Part shown: in pieces, positions 1-7,532 of the stretch | Numbering within the stretch: the first letter of the stretch is position 1 | Layout: every line of letters starts with the position of its first letter | DNA from: Marinomonas ostreistagni | GTDB taxonomy: Bacteria > Pseudomonadota > Gammaproteobacteria > Pseudomonadales > Marinomonadaceae | Direction of reading: 5' to 3' | Assembly: GCF_016888445.1 (NCBI RefSeq) | Contig: NZ_JAFEKF010000002.1 | Coordinates: forward strand, 124,001 to 188,000 | DNA: 64,000 nt | Program-made: the position numbers and the translations under genes | The notes under the pieces: model-generated | What the model was told of the DNA's origin: nothing | Database searches by the model: none | The model's input: only the letters and a program-made list of their open reading frames with translations

Positions 1-598
1 CTTCGCCGCCAATGCCTGGCATACGCATCTTAAGACCTTGTAGGTCTTCTAAAGAGTTGATTTCTTTGTTGAACCAACCGCCCATTTGCGCGCCGGAGTT
101 ACCTGCCGCCATCGGGATGATGTTAAACGGCTCGTATACTTCTTCCCACAGCTCTAAACCACCGCCACTGTGTAGCCATGAGTTCATTTCTTGAGCCGTC
201 AAGCCAAACGGTGTACTGGTAAAGAACTGCGCCGCAGGCACTTTGCCTTTCCAATAGTAAGAGGCGGCATGACCCATTTGAGCGGTGCCACGCGATACTG
301 CATCAAAGGCTTCTAAGGCAGGCACTAGTTCACCCGCAGCGTATACTTTGACGTTCAAACGGCCGCCAGACATGGCAGTGATGCTGTCTGCTAGTGACTG
401 GGCACCGGTTCCTAACGCGGGGAAGTTTTTCGGCCAAGTGGTGACCATTTTCCATTCGATCGGCTCGGCTTTAGCCGCAGGCGCTGCCGCTTGAGTGCTG
501 TTATCAGAGTTGGCTTCTTCATCGCCGCCACAGGCGATCAAAGATAATGAAAGCAAGCTAGCTAATGCTAGTTTGCCGAAATTCGCTAGTTTTTTCAT
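1..598 (-). CDS. TRAP transporter substrate-binding lipoprotein (DctP/TakP type), 3' part outside the window
   Basis: Partial gene: the start is here, the C-terminal part lies left of base 1. The predicted product captures an organic acid or similar solute in the periplasm and hands it to a TRAP permease. The first residues (MKKLANFGKLALASLLSLSL) form a signal peptide ending in the lipobox LIAC, so the protein should be a lipoprotein. The mature part starts after an acidic, Ala-rich linker and contains the WKMVTTWPKNFP stretch typical of the keto-acid/TakP branch, then a GTAQMGHAASYYWKGK segment. The ATG at 598 is preceded by a purine-rich GAGGAAA. The permease genes are not in the window. 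It differs clearly in sequence from the second TRAP receptor at 60.5-61.6 kb, so the two systems are separate. Ligand unknown. Confidence 0.88.
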   Translation of the reverse strand, partial: MKKLANFGKLALASLLSLSLIACGGDEEANSDNSTQAAAPAAKAEPIEWKMVTTWPKNFPALGTGAQSLADSITAMSGGRLNVKVYAAGELVPALEAFDAVSRGTAQMGHAASYYWKGKVPAAQFFTSTPFGLTAQEMNSWLHSGGGLELWEEVYEPFNIIPMAAGNSGAQMGGWFNKEINSLEDLQGLKMRMPGIGGE

Positions 599-776
599 GA
601 TTTTCCTCGAAGTACTCGTTACCTTGCTGCCCGACTAAGATCGTAGCAACAGACATCGATGCGCGTCATACGCTGTCATTAGGCAATGCAACGGACCTGT
701 AATCAGATTCTTATAATGGACGCTCAGGGCTTGTTCTGAGACAAGCGCGGCAAAATGGTAAGGGGGAAATTTGTAC

Positions 777-819
777 AACTCAACGAAATTCTAACCAATT
801 AGTAGAATTTCGCTGAGTT
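777..819. promoter_or_regulatory. 17-bp inverted repeat, operator or weak terminator
   Basis: Arms at 777-793 and 803-819 are complementary at 16 of 17 positions around a 9-base loop. It lies between the stop of the YdgJ-like gene and the start of the TRAP receptor gene. Neither flank carries a T-run, which argues for a protein-binding operator over an intrinsic terminator. The rest of 599-856 shows no gene. Confidence 0.45.
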
Positions 820-856
820 TGGCGTAAATACGCAAGGGCGTTTAGCGACAACGAAA

Positions 857-1909
857 TTAAAACGCAGACTGGTACTGCCAGCTTTGACGCTCACCCGTGC
901 GCGCCGAGTGCTCGGCCAATGTCATGGCATACACCAATTCACAGGCTTGCTTAAGGGTCACAGGCGCTTCGCCCTGCCCTTGAATAGCCACCGTCAGTTG
1001 CTGGTAGAAATCCACATACCGACCGGCGCTGATCGCCTCATCCGTGGCCGTCACGTCATGCTGCGACGGCGCTAGGTAACAAGCAGCGCGCTGTTTGGTG
1101 CTGGCAAAGTCTGGCTGACCTGGTAGCTCTCCTGCTCGCAGCGCGTCTTCTTGAGCATCTAAGTCATAACAGTGCCAAGAGCCGCCATCAAAACGGGCGT
1201 TGTAACGGCGCATCGCGCCAGCTTCAAACAAACTCGCACCCAAGTACACGCGACGCTTGCCGTACGCTAAGGTGACATCAAAGGTATCCGCCGCAGAACC
1301 GCCTTCTCGCAATGTACCTATATCAGCTTGCACCCAATCAGGTGTACCCAAAAGTGCTAATGCTTGGTCCATTACATGGGGGCCTAAGTCCCAGAAAATC
1401 CCGGTACCGACACCCGGCTGCTCGCGCCAGCGCTCTTGTACCTCTGGACGAAAGCGGTCAAAGCGGCTCTCTAGCTGCTTTAATTGGCCTAACTCTTGTG
1501 TTTCTACTAACGCCTTTAAACGCAGGAAATCCCCGTCAAAGCGGCGGTTTTGATATACGCTCAATACTCGGTTTTGCTCACGGGCTAGGCGACATAACGC
1601 TTCCATTTGCTCAAGCTCTGTCACCGCAGGCTTTTCTAGCAATACGTGTTTGCCAGACTCCAGCGCTAACTTCGCTTGCGCGTAATGCAGCTCATTGGGC
1701 GTAGTGATCACCACCAGATCGATGTCATCACTTTGAATCAACGCCTCGGCATCACTTACCACCGCCACGTCAGGCCAGTATTGGTGAACCTTCTCCGGGC
1801 TAGAAGAGCAAATATACGACAGCGTCATACCCGCTTGATGGGCCACAAACGGCGCGTGAAACACTCGGCCTGATAGGCCAAATCCAATAATACCGACTCG
1901 AATCGTCAT
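857..1909 (-). CDS. Gfo/Idh/MocA family NAD(P)-dependent oxidoreductase, YdgJ-like
   Basis: About 350 residues, the usual length for the family. Residues 9-14 (GFGLSG) form the dinucleotide-binding loop and residues 92-94 are the family EKP motif with the conserved lysine that contacts the nicotinamide and substrate. The FHAP after the loop and the NRRFDGDFL segment resemble E. coli YdgJ. The C-terminal half is the alpha/beta substrate domain. I place the start at the ATG at 1909 because GGGAGC precedes it; an upstream in-frame start at 1933 would add eight residues and lacks a good ribosome site. Probably cytoplasmic and acting on a sugar or polyol; substrate unknown. No catabolic partner gene lies beside it. 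Confidence 0.85.
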   Translation of the reverse strand: MTIRVGIIGFGLSGRVFHAPFVAHQAGMTLSYICSSSPEKVHQYWPDVAVVSDAEALIQSDDIDLVVITTPNELHYAQAKLALESGKHVLLEKPAVTELEQMEALCRLAREQNRVLSVYQNRRFDGDFLRLKALVETQELGQLKQLESRFDRFRPEVQERWREQPGVGTGIFWDLGPHVMDQALALLGTPDWVQADIGTLREGGSAADTFDVTLAYGKRRVYLGASLFEAGAMRRYNARFDGGSWHCYDLDAQEDALRAGELPGQPDFASTKQRAACYLAPSQHDVTATDEAISAGRYVDFYQQLTVAIQGQGEAPVTLKQACELVYAMTLAEHSARTGERQSWQYQSAF

Positions 1910-2069
1910 GAAATGCTCCCTAGTCATCGACAAGCTTAATACTACAGTTGAGTTATAGTATCAGGGATTTATGAACCAAGGCTTTCGGGTTTGTGCAGGT
2001 TTTCAGGTTCTGGGCCAAGACCCAAGCCTAGTGAGATAGGCTTGGGATAATAGCTTATCAAGTAGAGTG

Positions 2070-4280
2070 CTAAAGCACCTCTAGCTTAGCAAACGACAGC
2101 ACCAGCCACTTGGAGCCGGCGTCGTCGAAGTTGACCTGCACCCGTGCTTGCGGGCCTTGGCCTTCGTAGTTCACCACTAAGCCTTCGCCAAAGATCGGGT
2201 GTTTGACACGATCACCCATGGAGACGTTGGTCTCTGGCACGGTGTGGCCTTGCATAATGTTTTGATTCTGACGCTGCACCGAAGCCGAGTAGTCAGGTCG
2301 CTGCATAGACACTGGGCGCGCCACTTGCGAGCGCAGGCGAACTTCTTCTAAGCACTCTTCTGGAATCTCGCGAATAAAGCGTGATGGGCTGTTGAACGAC
2401 TCAGAACCATACAAACGACGCGATTCGGCGTAGGTGATGTAGAGCTTTTGCATGGCACGCGTGATGCCGACGTAACACAGACGGCGCTCTTCTTCTAAGC
2501 GGCCCGGCTCTTCAAACGACATTCGGTTAGGGAATAAGTTTTCTTCCACGCCCGCTAAGAATACTAGTGGGAACTCAAGGCCTTTGGCCGAGTGCAAGGT
2601 CATCAGCTGCACCGAGTCTTGGTATTCGTCCGCTTGAGCCTCACCGGCATCCAGCACCGCTTGATCTAAGAACGCCATCATCGGTGAGCTGAATTCTTCA
2701 TCGGTATCGAGCCAATTAAAGCCACTGGCAGCGTTGACCAGCTCTTTTAAGTTCTCTACTCGGGCTTCACCCTTCTCGCCTTTTTCCTTTTCGTGATACG
2801 GAATCAAACCGGCTTCGGCAATGATTTGATCGAAGATATCACCTAGACCCAAGTCGGGATTTTGCAGCGTCGAGGCCATGCCTTGAATCAACTGCATAAA
2901 GCCCTTAATCGCATTCGCGGCGCGGGCGGGCATCAAGCTGTGGGTGACGATCTGATCCGCCGCTTGCCACATAGAACAACCTTGATCACGGGCGATTTCA
3001 CGAATGGTGCCGATGCTGCGCTCACCAATGCCACGGGTCGGCACATTGATTACCCGCTCCATGGCACCGTCATCATTGGGATCAATCGCTAAGCGCGCAT
3101 AGGCCAAGGCATTTTTGATCTCCAAACGGTCGTAGAATCTGTGCCCACCATAAATGCGATAAGCAATCTGTTCCCGAACTAAGCATTCCTCGATCACTCG
3201 TGACTGGGCGTTGGAGCGATATAGGATCGCCATATCCGTTAACGAATGGCCATCATCGCGCCATTTTTTGATGATTTCAACGATAAAACGCGCTTCGTCT
3301 TGTTCGTTAAAACCGGCGTATACCGAGATCGGTTCGCCTTCACCACTGTCGGTCCAAAGCTCCTTACCAAGGCGATCGTCGTTGTTCATGATCAGGCCGT
3401 TGGCCGCTTTTAGGATATGGCCTGTCGAGCGGTAGTTTTGCTCCAGACGAATGGTGTGTAGGTCTTTGAAGTGATGGGCTAGGTTTTGGATGTTTTCGAT
3501 CTTAGCGCCACGCCAGCCGTAAATCGACTGGTCGTCATCACCGACTGCCGTGATGGTGCCAGCATCGCCGACCATCAGGCGTAGCCACGCATATTGGATG
3601 GTGTTGGTATCTTGAAACTCGTCCACCAGCACGTGCACAAAACGCTGTTGGTAATGTTTCAGCAGCGTCGGGTTGGTCAGCATCAATTCGTGGGCGCGCA
3701 GTAGCAGCTCACCAAAGTCGAGTAAGCCGTTTTTCTCACAGGCTTCTTCGTAGTGGTAATACATTTCGCGCATGCCTTTAGAAAAAGGGTCATGGCTATC
3801 GGGTACGTGCGCCGCGCGCAGCCCTTCATCTTTTTGCGCGTTGATAAACCAGCACACCTGCTTAGGCGGCCAGCGGGTTTCATCAATACTCAGCTCGCGC
3901 ATGATGCGTTTGACCAGACGCAGCTGATCATCGCTGTCCATGATCTGGAAGTTTTCTTTAAGACCCGCGTCACGCCAGTGAGCGCGCAATAAACGGTGGG
4001 CGATACTGTGGAAGGTGCCCACCCACATGCCTTGAGGCGGTACGCCGATCAGCTGTTCGATACGCCCTTGCATCTCACGCGCGGCTTTGTTGGTAAAGGT
4101 CACCGCCATTAAGCTGTAGGGCGAGATTTCGTAGGCGTGCATCAGCCATGCGATACGGTGCACCAATACGCGGGTTTTACCCGAACCTGCGCCAGCCAGA
4201 ACCAAGCTATTTTGTAACGGTGCTGCGACCGCTTCTCGCTGCTTATCGTTCAGCACATCGAGAATAAAAGAAACGTCCAT
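2070..4280 (-). CDS. uvrD: DNA helicase II UvrD
   Basis: A 736-residue superfamily 1A 3'-5' helicase that unwinds DNA in nucleotide excision repair and methyl-directed mismatch repair. The N-terminus MDVSFILDVLNDKQREAV is nearly that of E. coli UvrD. Walker A is GAGSGKT (30-36), Walker B is DEFQDT near residue 220, and the QxxR-type motif YRS follows. The C-terminal region has VQLMTLHSAKGLEF and the GDRVKHPIFGEG Tudor-like domain that binds RNA polymerase and UvrB. Full length against the roughly 720-residue family norm. I searched upstream for a CTGT-N8-ACAG LexA box and saw none. Monocistronic in appearance, divergent from the small gene at 4447. Confidence 0.97.
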   Translation of the reverse strand: MDVSFILDVLNDKQREAVAAPLQNSLVLAGAGSGKTRVLVHRIAWLMHAYEISPYSLMAVTFTNKAAREMQGRIEQLIGVPPQGMWVGTFHSIAHRLLRAHWRDAGLKENFQIMDSDDQLRLVKRIMRELSIDETRWPPKQVCWFINAQKDEGLRAAHVPDSHDPFSKGMREMYYHYEEACEKNGLLDFGELLLRAHELMLTNPTLLKHYQQRFVHVLVDEFQDTNTIQYAWLRLMVGDAGTITAVGDDDQSIYGWRGAKIENIQNLAHHFKDLHTIRLEQNYRSTGHILKAANGLIMNNDDRLGKELWTDSGEGEPISVYAGFNEQDEARFIVEIIKKWRDDGHSLTDMAILYRSNAQSRVIEECLVREQIAYRIYGGHRFYDRLEIKNALAYARLAIDPNDDGAMERVINVPTRGIGERSIGTIREIARDQGCSMWQAADQIVTHSLMPARAANAIKGFMQLIQGMASTLQNPDLGLGDIFDQIIAEAGLIPYHEKEKGEKGEARVENLKELVNAASGFNWLDTDEEFSSPMMAFLDQAVLDAGEAQADEYQDSVQLMTLHSAKGLEFPLVFLAGVEENLFPNRMSFEEPGRLEEERRLCYVGITRAMQKLYITYAESRRLYGSESFNSPSRFIREIPEECLEEVRLRSQVARPVSMQRPDYSASVQRQNQNIMQGHTVPETNVSMGDRVKHPIFGEGLVVNYEGQGPQARVQVNFDDAGSKWLVLSFAKLEVL

Positions 4281-4390
4281 TAGAACCCGCCAATAAAAAA
4301 TTCATAAAAATTAGGTTGATTTTTGACCAGCTTTGCTTTTTTCTAACAGCTGAAGTCTTGATGTCTGTCTATTTTGACTTTTTTCACCTG

Positions 4391-4424
4391 TCGATGACAG
4401 TGATCTGTGCATTTCTGTCATCGA
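4391..4424. promoter_or_regulatory. 10-bp perfect inverted repeat between uvrD and the small gene
   Basis: TCGATGACAG at 4391-4400 and CTGTCATCGA at 4415-4424 are perfectly complementary with a 14-base spacer. The repeat ends 22 bases before the start at 4447, so it is either an operator in the divergent promoter region or a 5' leader hairpin. It does not fit the LexA spacing. Confidence 0.4.
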
Positions 4425-4446
4425 AATGGACCGAGAGGGAAAAATG

Positions 4447-4641
4447 ATGAGTACGCCAGTGGAAACCATTGCCGAAGTTAAAACCGATTTGTTGTACGCT
4501 TCCATCAGCTTAAAGAAAGAAGAAACCGAACGTAATCAAAAAGAAGGTAGCGAACGCATGCGTAAAGCACGCCGAGCCATCGAAGACTATCTTGAGGAAA
4601 AACGCTTAAGCCAAGCGATTTCCGATGGTTGGGACGACTAG
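4447..4641 (+). CDS. Small conserved protein, PA3496-like
   Basis: A 64-residue, highly charged, soluble protein. The C-terminal half (MRKARRAIEDYLEEKRLSQ) is a basic-acidic amphipathic helix that I associate with the short PA3496-type family of pseudomonads; its function is not established. ATG codons occur at 4444 and 4447; the second is better spaced from the purine-rich GAGAGGGA. No signal peptide or membrane segment. A 12-bp hairpin ends the transcript at 4667-4700. The family match is from memory, so the name is tentative, but the reading frame is supported by the ribosome site, terminator and codon use. Confidence 0.7.
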   Translation: MSTPVETIAEVKTDLLYASISLKKEETERNQKEGSERMRKARRAIEDYLEEKRLSQAISDGWDD

Positions 4642-4666
4642 CGCGCCTTAACCTGCCCCAACATTA

Positions 4667-4700
4667 TGTTGCCTAGGCCACATAGTGAGCCTAGGCAACA
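4667..4700 (+). terminator. Hairpin downstream of the small gene
   Basis: TGTTGCCTAGGC and its complement form a perfect 12-bp stem with a 10-base loop, 25 bases after the stop codon. The following CGCCTTTCTG has only a short T-run. The remainder of 4701-4913, ahead of aspC, holds a CCCCTCA/TGAGGGG pair (about 4767 and 4802) that could be leader structure, and no gene. Confidence 0.6.
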
Positions 4701-4913
4701 CGCCTTTCTGTACGTCATCACGTTGCAGGCATAACTTTTATACCCTTAAAAACAGCATTTCAGATCCCCTCATAGATCAAAAATTGACTCATTTACGCTT
4801 TCTGAGGGGTGGTTTTTCTAGCGCACAGGTAGCGCTTGGAGTACCATTACCGCTGGTTTTTTAATGTTAATTTAGAATAAAAGCAGTACTTCTAACCCTT
4901 ATGGGGAGTCACC

Positions 4914-6110
4914 ATGTTCGAACATATCCAAGTTGCCCCGGCCGATCCTATTCTTGGCCTAAACGACGCTTACCGTAACGATCCGCACCCAGACAAAATC
5001 AATTTGGGCGTGGGCGTCTACAAAGATGAGCTCGGCGCGACACCTATCCTTAAGTCGGTTAAGCAAGCAGAAGAGCGCTTAGTCGAAACTGAAAAGACCA
5101 AAAGCTACTTGAGCATCGAAGGTACCGAAGCGTACCGCAACGCAGTTCAAGCGCTACTATTTGGTGCTGACCATGACATTATCGCCAAGCAACGTGCGCA
5201 TACCGCACAGTCTCCAGGTGGTACCGGTGCTTTGCGCATCGCCGCAGAATTCATCAAGAAGCATATGTCTGGTGCAACAGTTTGGGTAAGTAACCCGACA
5301 TGGGCCAACCACCAAGCGATTTTCCAATCAGTGGGCTTAGAAGTCGGCAGCTACGCGTATTACGATGCAGCGAGCAAGTCACTGGACTTTGAAGCCATGC
5401 TTGCCAGCCTATCGCAAGTGCCAGCAGGTGATGTGGTACTGTTCCACGGTTGCTGCCACAACCCAACCGGTATCGACCCAACCAGCGAACAATGGGCACA
5501 GTTGGCAAAATTGGCCAGCAAACAAGGCTTCTTGCCGCTGTTTGACTTTGCTTACCAAGGTTTCGGCGATGGTTTAGAAGAAGATGCTCGTGGTCTGCGC
5601 ATTTTCCTAGAGCAAAACCAAGAAATGCTGATCGCTAACTCGTTCTCAAAGAACTTCGGTCTGTACAACGAGCGTGTTGGTGCCATCACAGTAGTATGTG
5701 AAACTGCTGAGCAAGCCGATGCGGCGTTCTCACAAGTGAAACGTTGTATCCGCGCCAACTACTCTAACCCACCATCACACGGTGCGGCGGTCGTAACAGA
5801 AGTGTTAACCGATCCTAAGCTGCGCAGCCTATGGGAAATGGAACTGCAAGCGATGCGTACGCGTATTCACGAAATGCGTAGTCTGTTTGTTAATACTTTG
5901 CGCGCTAAAGGCGTGACTCAAGACTTCTCGTTTATCTCACAACAAAACGGCATGTTCTCATTCTCTGGTCTAACGCCAGATCAAGTGGCACAGCTGCGTA
6001 GTGAGTTCGGTATTTACATTGTTGGCTCTGGCCGTATCAGCGTTGCAGGTATGACTAAAGACAACATGGAACCTCTGTGTGAAGCGATCGCTAAAGTATT
6101 AGCGAACTAA
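4914..6110 (+). CDS. aspC: Aspartate/aromatic aminotransferase, class I
   Basis: A 398-residue PLP enzyme that transfers amino groups between aspartate or aromatic amino acids and 2-oxoglutarate. The N-terminus [19 protein letters not shown] and the GVGVYKDE segment match AspC/TyrB. The PLP lysine is K246 in [15 protein letters not shown], the cofactor-binding HNPTG is at 182-186 and the aspartate that contacts the pyridine nitrogen is in PLFDFAYQG (about 211). Length equals the family norm. Start is at an ATG preceded by GGGGAG. Sequence alone does not separate AspC from TyrB substrate preference; the gene is single here and ends in a strong terminator. Confidence 0.93.
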   Translation: MFEHIQVAPADPILGLNDAYRNDPHPDKINLGVGVYKDELGATPILKSVKQAEERLVETEKTKSYLSIEGTEAYRNAVQALLFGADHDIIAKQRAHTAQSPGGTGALRIAAEFIKKHMSGATVWVSNPTWANHQAIFQSVGLEVGSYAYYDAASKSLDFEAMLASLSQVPAGDVVLFHGCCHNPTGIDPTSEQWAQLAKLASKQGFLPLFDFAYQGFGDGLEEDARGLRIFLEQNQEMLIANSFSKNFGLYNERVGAITVVCETAEQADAAFSQVKRCIRANYSNPPSHGAAVVTEVLTDPKLRSLWEMELQAMRTRIHEMRSLFVNTLRAKGVTQDFSFISQQNGMFSFSGLTPDQVAQLRSEFGIYIVGSGRISVAGMTKDNMEPLCEAIAKVLAN

Positions 6111-6133
6111 GCTCAGCGGTTCAAAGTCTTTTT

Positions 6134-6168
6134 AAAAAGCCAGCCCAAGCGTCTTGGGCTGGCTTTTT
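6134..6168 (+). terminator. Rho-independent terminator after aspC
   Basis: An 11-bp GC-rich stem (GCCAGCCCAAG and complement) flanked by A5 and T5, so it can work in both directions, for aspC and for the minus-strand gene ending at 6196. Confidence 0.9.
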
Positions 6169-6195
6169 GTGTCTAGAAGCGCTCTTATCAAGCGC

Positions 6196-7425
6196 CTAAA
6201 GCACTCGATCTAATGCATCTAACAGCTGATCTAAATCGGCTTGGCTGGTGTAGTGCGCCAGCGAAAACCTTAGTACACCCGACTCAGGATCCACTCCCAG
6301 CGCTTCCAATAACCTTACCGCATAAAAATGCCCTGCGGCACAGATAATGCCTTGCTTTACCAGCTTGGCGGCTAATTCTTGTGGGCTGAACTCAGTTGCT
6401 AACAGCGACACTGTAGCACTGCGGCGCTGATAATCTGCTGGTCCCACTAAGGTCAACTTGGGATGCTGTGAGACATAATCTAGCAACTGTGGCAACAACG
6501 CAGCTTCGGCATCGTGCAACAGCTTACGCACTCGCTCGGCGCGTTGGCTGATGTCTTTACTGGGCTCAAAGTGATGATCGTGTAAGCGATCAAAGTAATC
6601 TACCACGCCTTGTGCAGCTGCGACTTGGGCGTGATCTGGCCCCGCTGGCACAAACCATTTATGGCGATACGCCTGGTTAAAATAATGGCCTTGATTACCC
6701 AAGACCTCGGCCATTGCTTGGCGAATCACCATTGCACCTAAATGCGGGCCAAACGCTTTATACAAAGAAAATAGATAAATATCTGCGCCTAAAGCACGCA
6801 CATCAGCAAAGCCATGACCTGCCATCGCCACACCGTCTACCACGGTCCACACACCGGCTTGGCGTGCCTGCTCACAGATGGCTTTTACAGGATTAATGTG
6901 CGCCACCACATTAGAGCAATGGTTAAACGCCAGCAGCTTGGTACGCGGCCCAATTAGGCTCTCTAATTGCTTGGGATCTAACTCTGCCGTGATCGGATCG
7001 ACGCGCCACTCTTTGATCTCGATCCCCTGCTCCACCAAACGGCGCCACACGCCAATATTGGCCTCATGATCTTGATTAGTAACGATAATTTCATCGCCCG
7101 CTTGCAGCACCTTGGCAAACGCCTGCGCCAGCACATACGTATTTTGTGAGGTTGAAGGCCCTAAATGCACTTCTTCTGGCAGCACATTAAGATAGCCAGC
7201 TAAGCGATCATAAGAGGCGTCCATCTGCTTGCCTGCGTCTTGCGATACTGGGTGTAGATGGTACGGCTGTAGCTTATTTTGGTGGTAATAACGATTGAGG
7301 TGCACGATGACAGGCAGACAAGCGTAAGCGCCACCGGCGTTATCAAAAAACGCTTGCTCCTGCAGGCTTGGCTCATCAAAGGCGGGAAACTGGGAACGAA
7401 CAAACTCAAGATCAAGCGTAGCCAT
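6196..7425 (-). CDS. Class V PLP-dependent aminotransferase / cysteine desulfurase-like protein (VC1184 type)
   Basis: A 409-residue fold-type I PLP enzyme. The PLP lysine is K223 in LFSLYKAFGPHLGAM and the cofactor aspartate is in TVVDGVAMAGHG (about 197). It resembles the VC1184 branch often labelled cysteine desulfurase, yet the C-terminal loop reads AAGHFYAVRLLEALG where true group II desulfurases have the persulfide cysteine (RAGxHCA). A desulfurase role is therefore doubtful; racemase, lyase or aminotransferase activity is possible. The ATG at 7425 has AGGAGG eight bases upstream, and that ribosome site lies in one arm of a perfect inverted repeat (7433-7472). It follows the MocR-type gene on the same strand by 107 bases, suggesting control by that regulator. 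Confidence 0.85.
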   Translation of the reverse strand: MATLDLEFVRSQFPAFDEPSLQEQAFFDNAGGAYACLPVIVHLNRYYHQNKLQPYHLHPVSQDAGKQMDASYDRLAGYLNVLPEEVHLGPSTSQNTYVLAQAFAKVLQAGDEIIVTNQDHEANIGVWRRLVEQGIEIKEWRVDPITAELDPKQLESLIGPRTKLLAFNHCSNVVAHINPVKAICEQARQAGVWTVVDGVAMAGHGFADVRALGADIYLFSLYKAFGPHLGAMVIRQAMAEVLGNQGHYFNQAYRHKWFVPAGPDHAQVAAAQGVVDYFDRLHDHHFEPSKDISQRAERVRKLLHDAEAALLPQLLDYVSQHPKLTLVGPADYQRRSATVSLLATEFSPQELAAKLVKQGIICAAGHFYAVRLLEALGVDPESGVLRFSLAHYTSQADLDQLLDALDRVL

Positions 7426-7432
7426 ATCGACT

Positions 7433-7472
7433 GCCTCCTATACTGGCGATACTTCCTTGCAGTATAGGAGGC
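7433..7472. promoter_or_regulatory. 12-bp perfect inverted repeat containing the ribosome-binding site of the class V enzyme gene
   Basis: GCCTCCTATACT (7433-7444) and AGTATAGGAGGC (7461-7472) pair perfectly across a 16-base spacer. Read on the minus strand, the distal arm contains TATACT, a fair -10 element, and the proximal arm contains AGGAGG, the ribosome site for the gene starting at 7425. It could be an operator overlapping a promoter, a translation-controlling hairpin on the transcript from the upstream gene, or both. Confidence 0.6.
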
Positions 7473-7532
7473 TTGCGGCAAATGTCAGGGGCTGCACAGG
7501 AAAACCTTAGTTATTGCTCCTGTCAGCAGGTA

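Noticed and set aside
4281..4446. LexA box upstream of uvrD
   Set aside because: No CTGT-N8-ACAG is present; CTGT-CGATG-ACAG has a 5-base spacing that does not fit.
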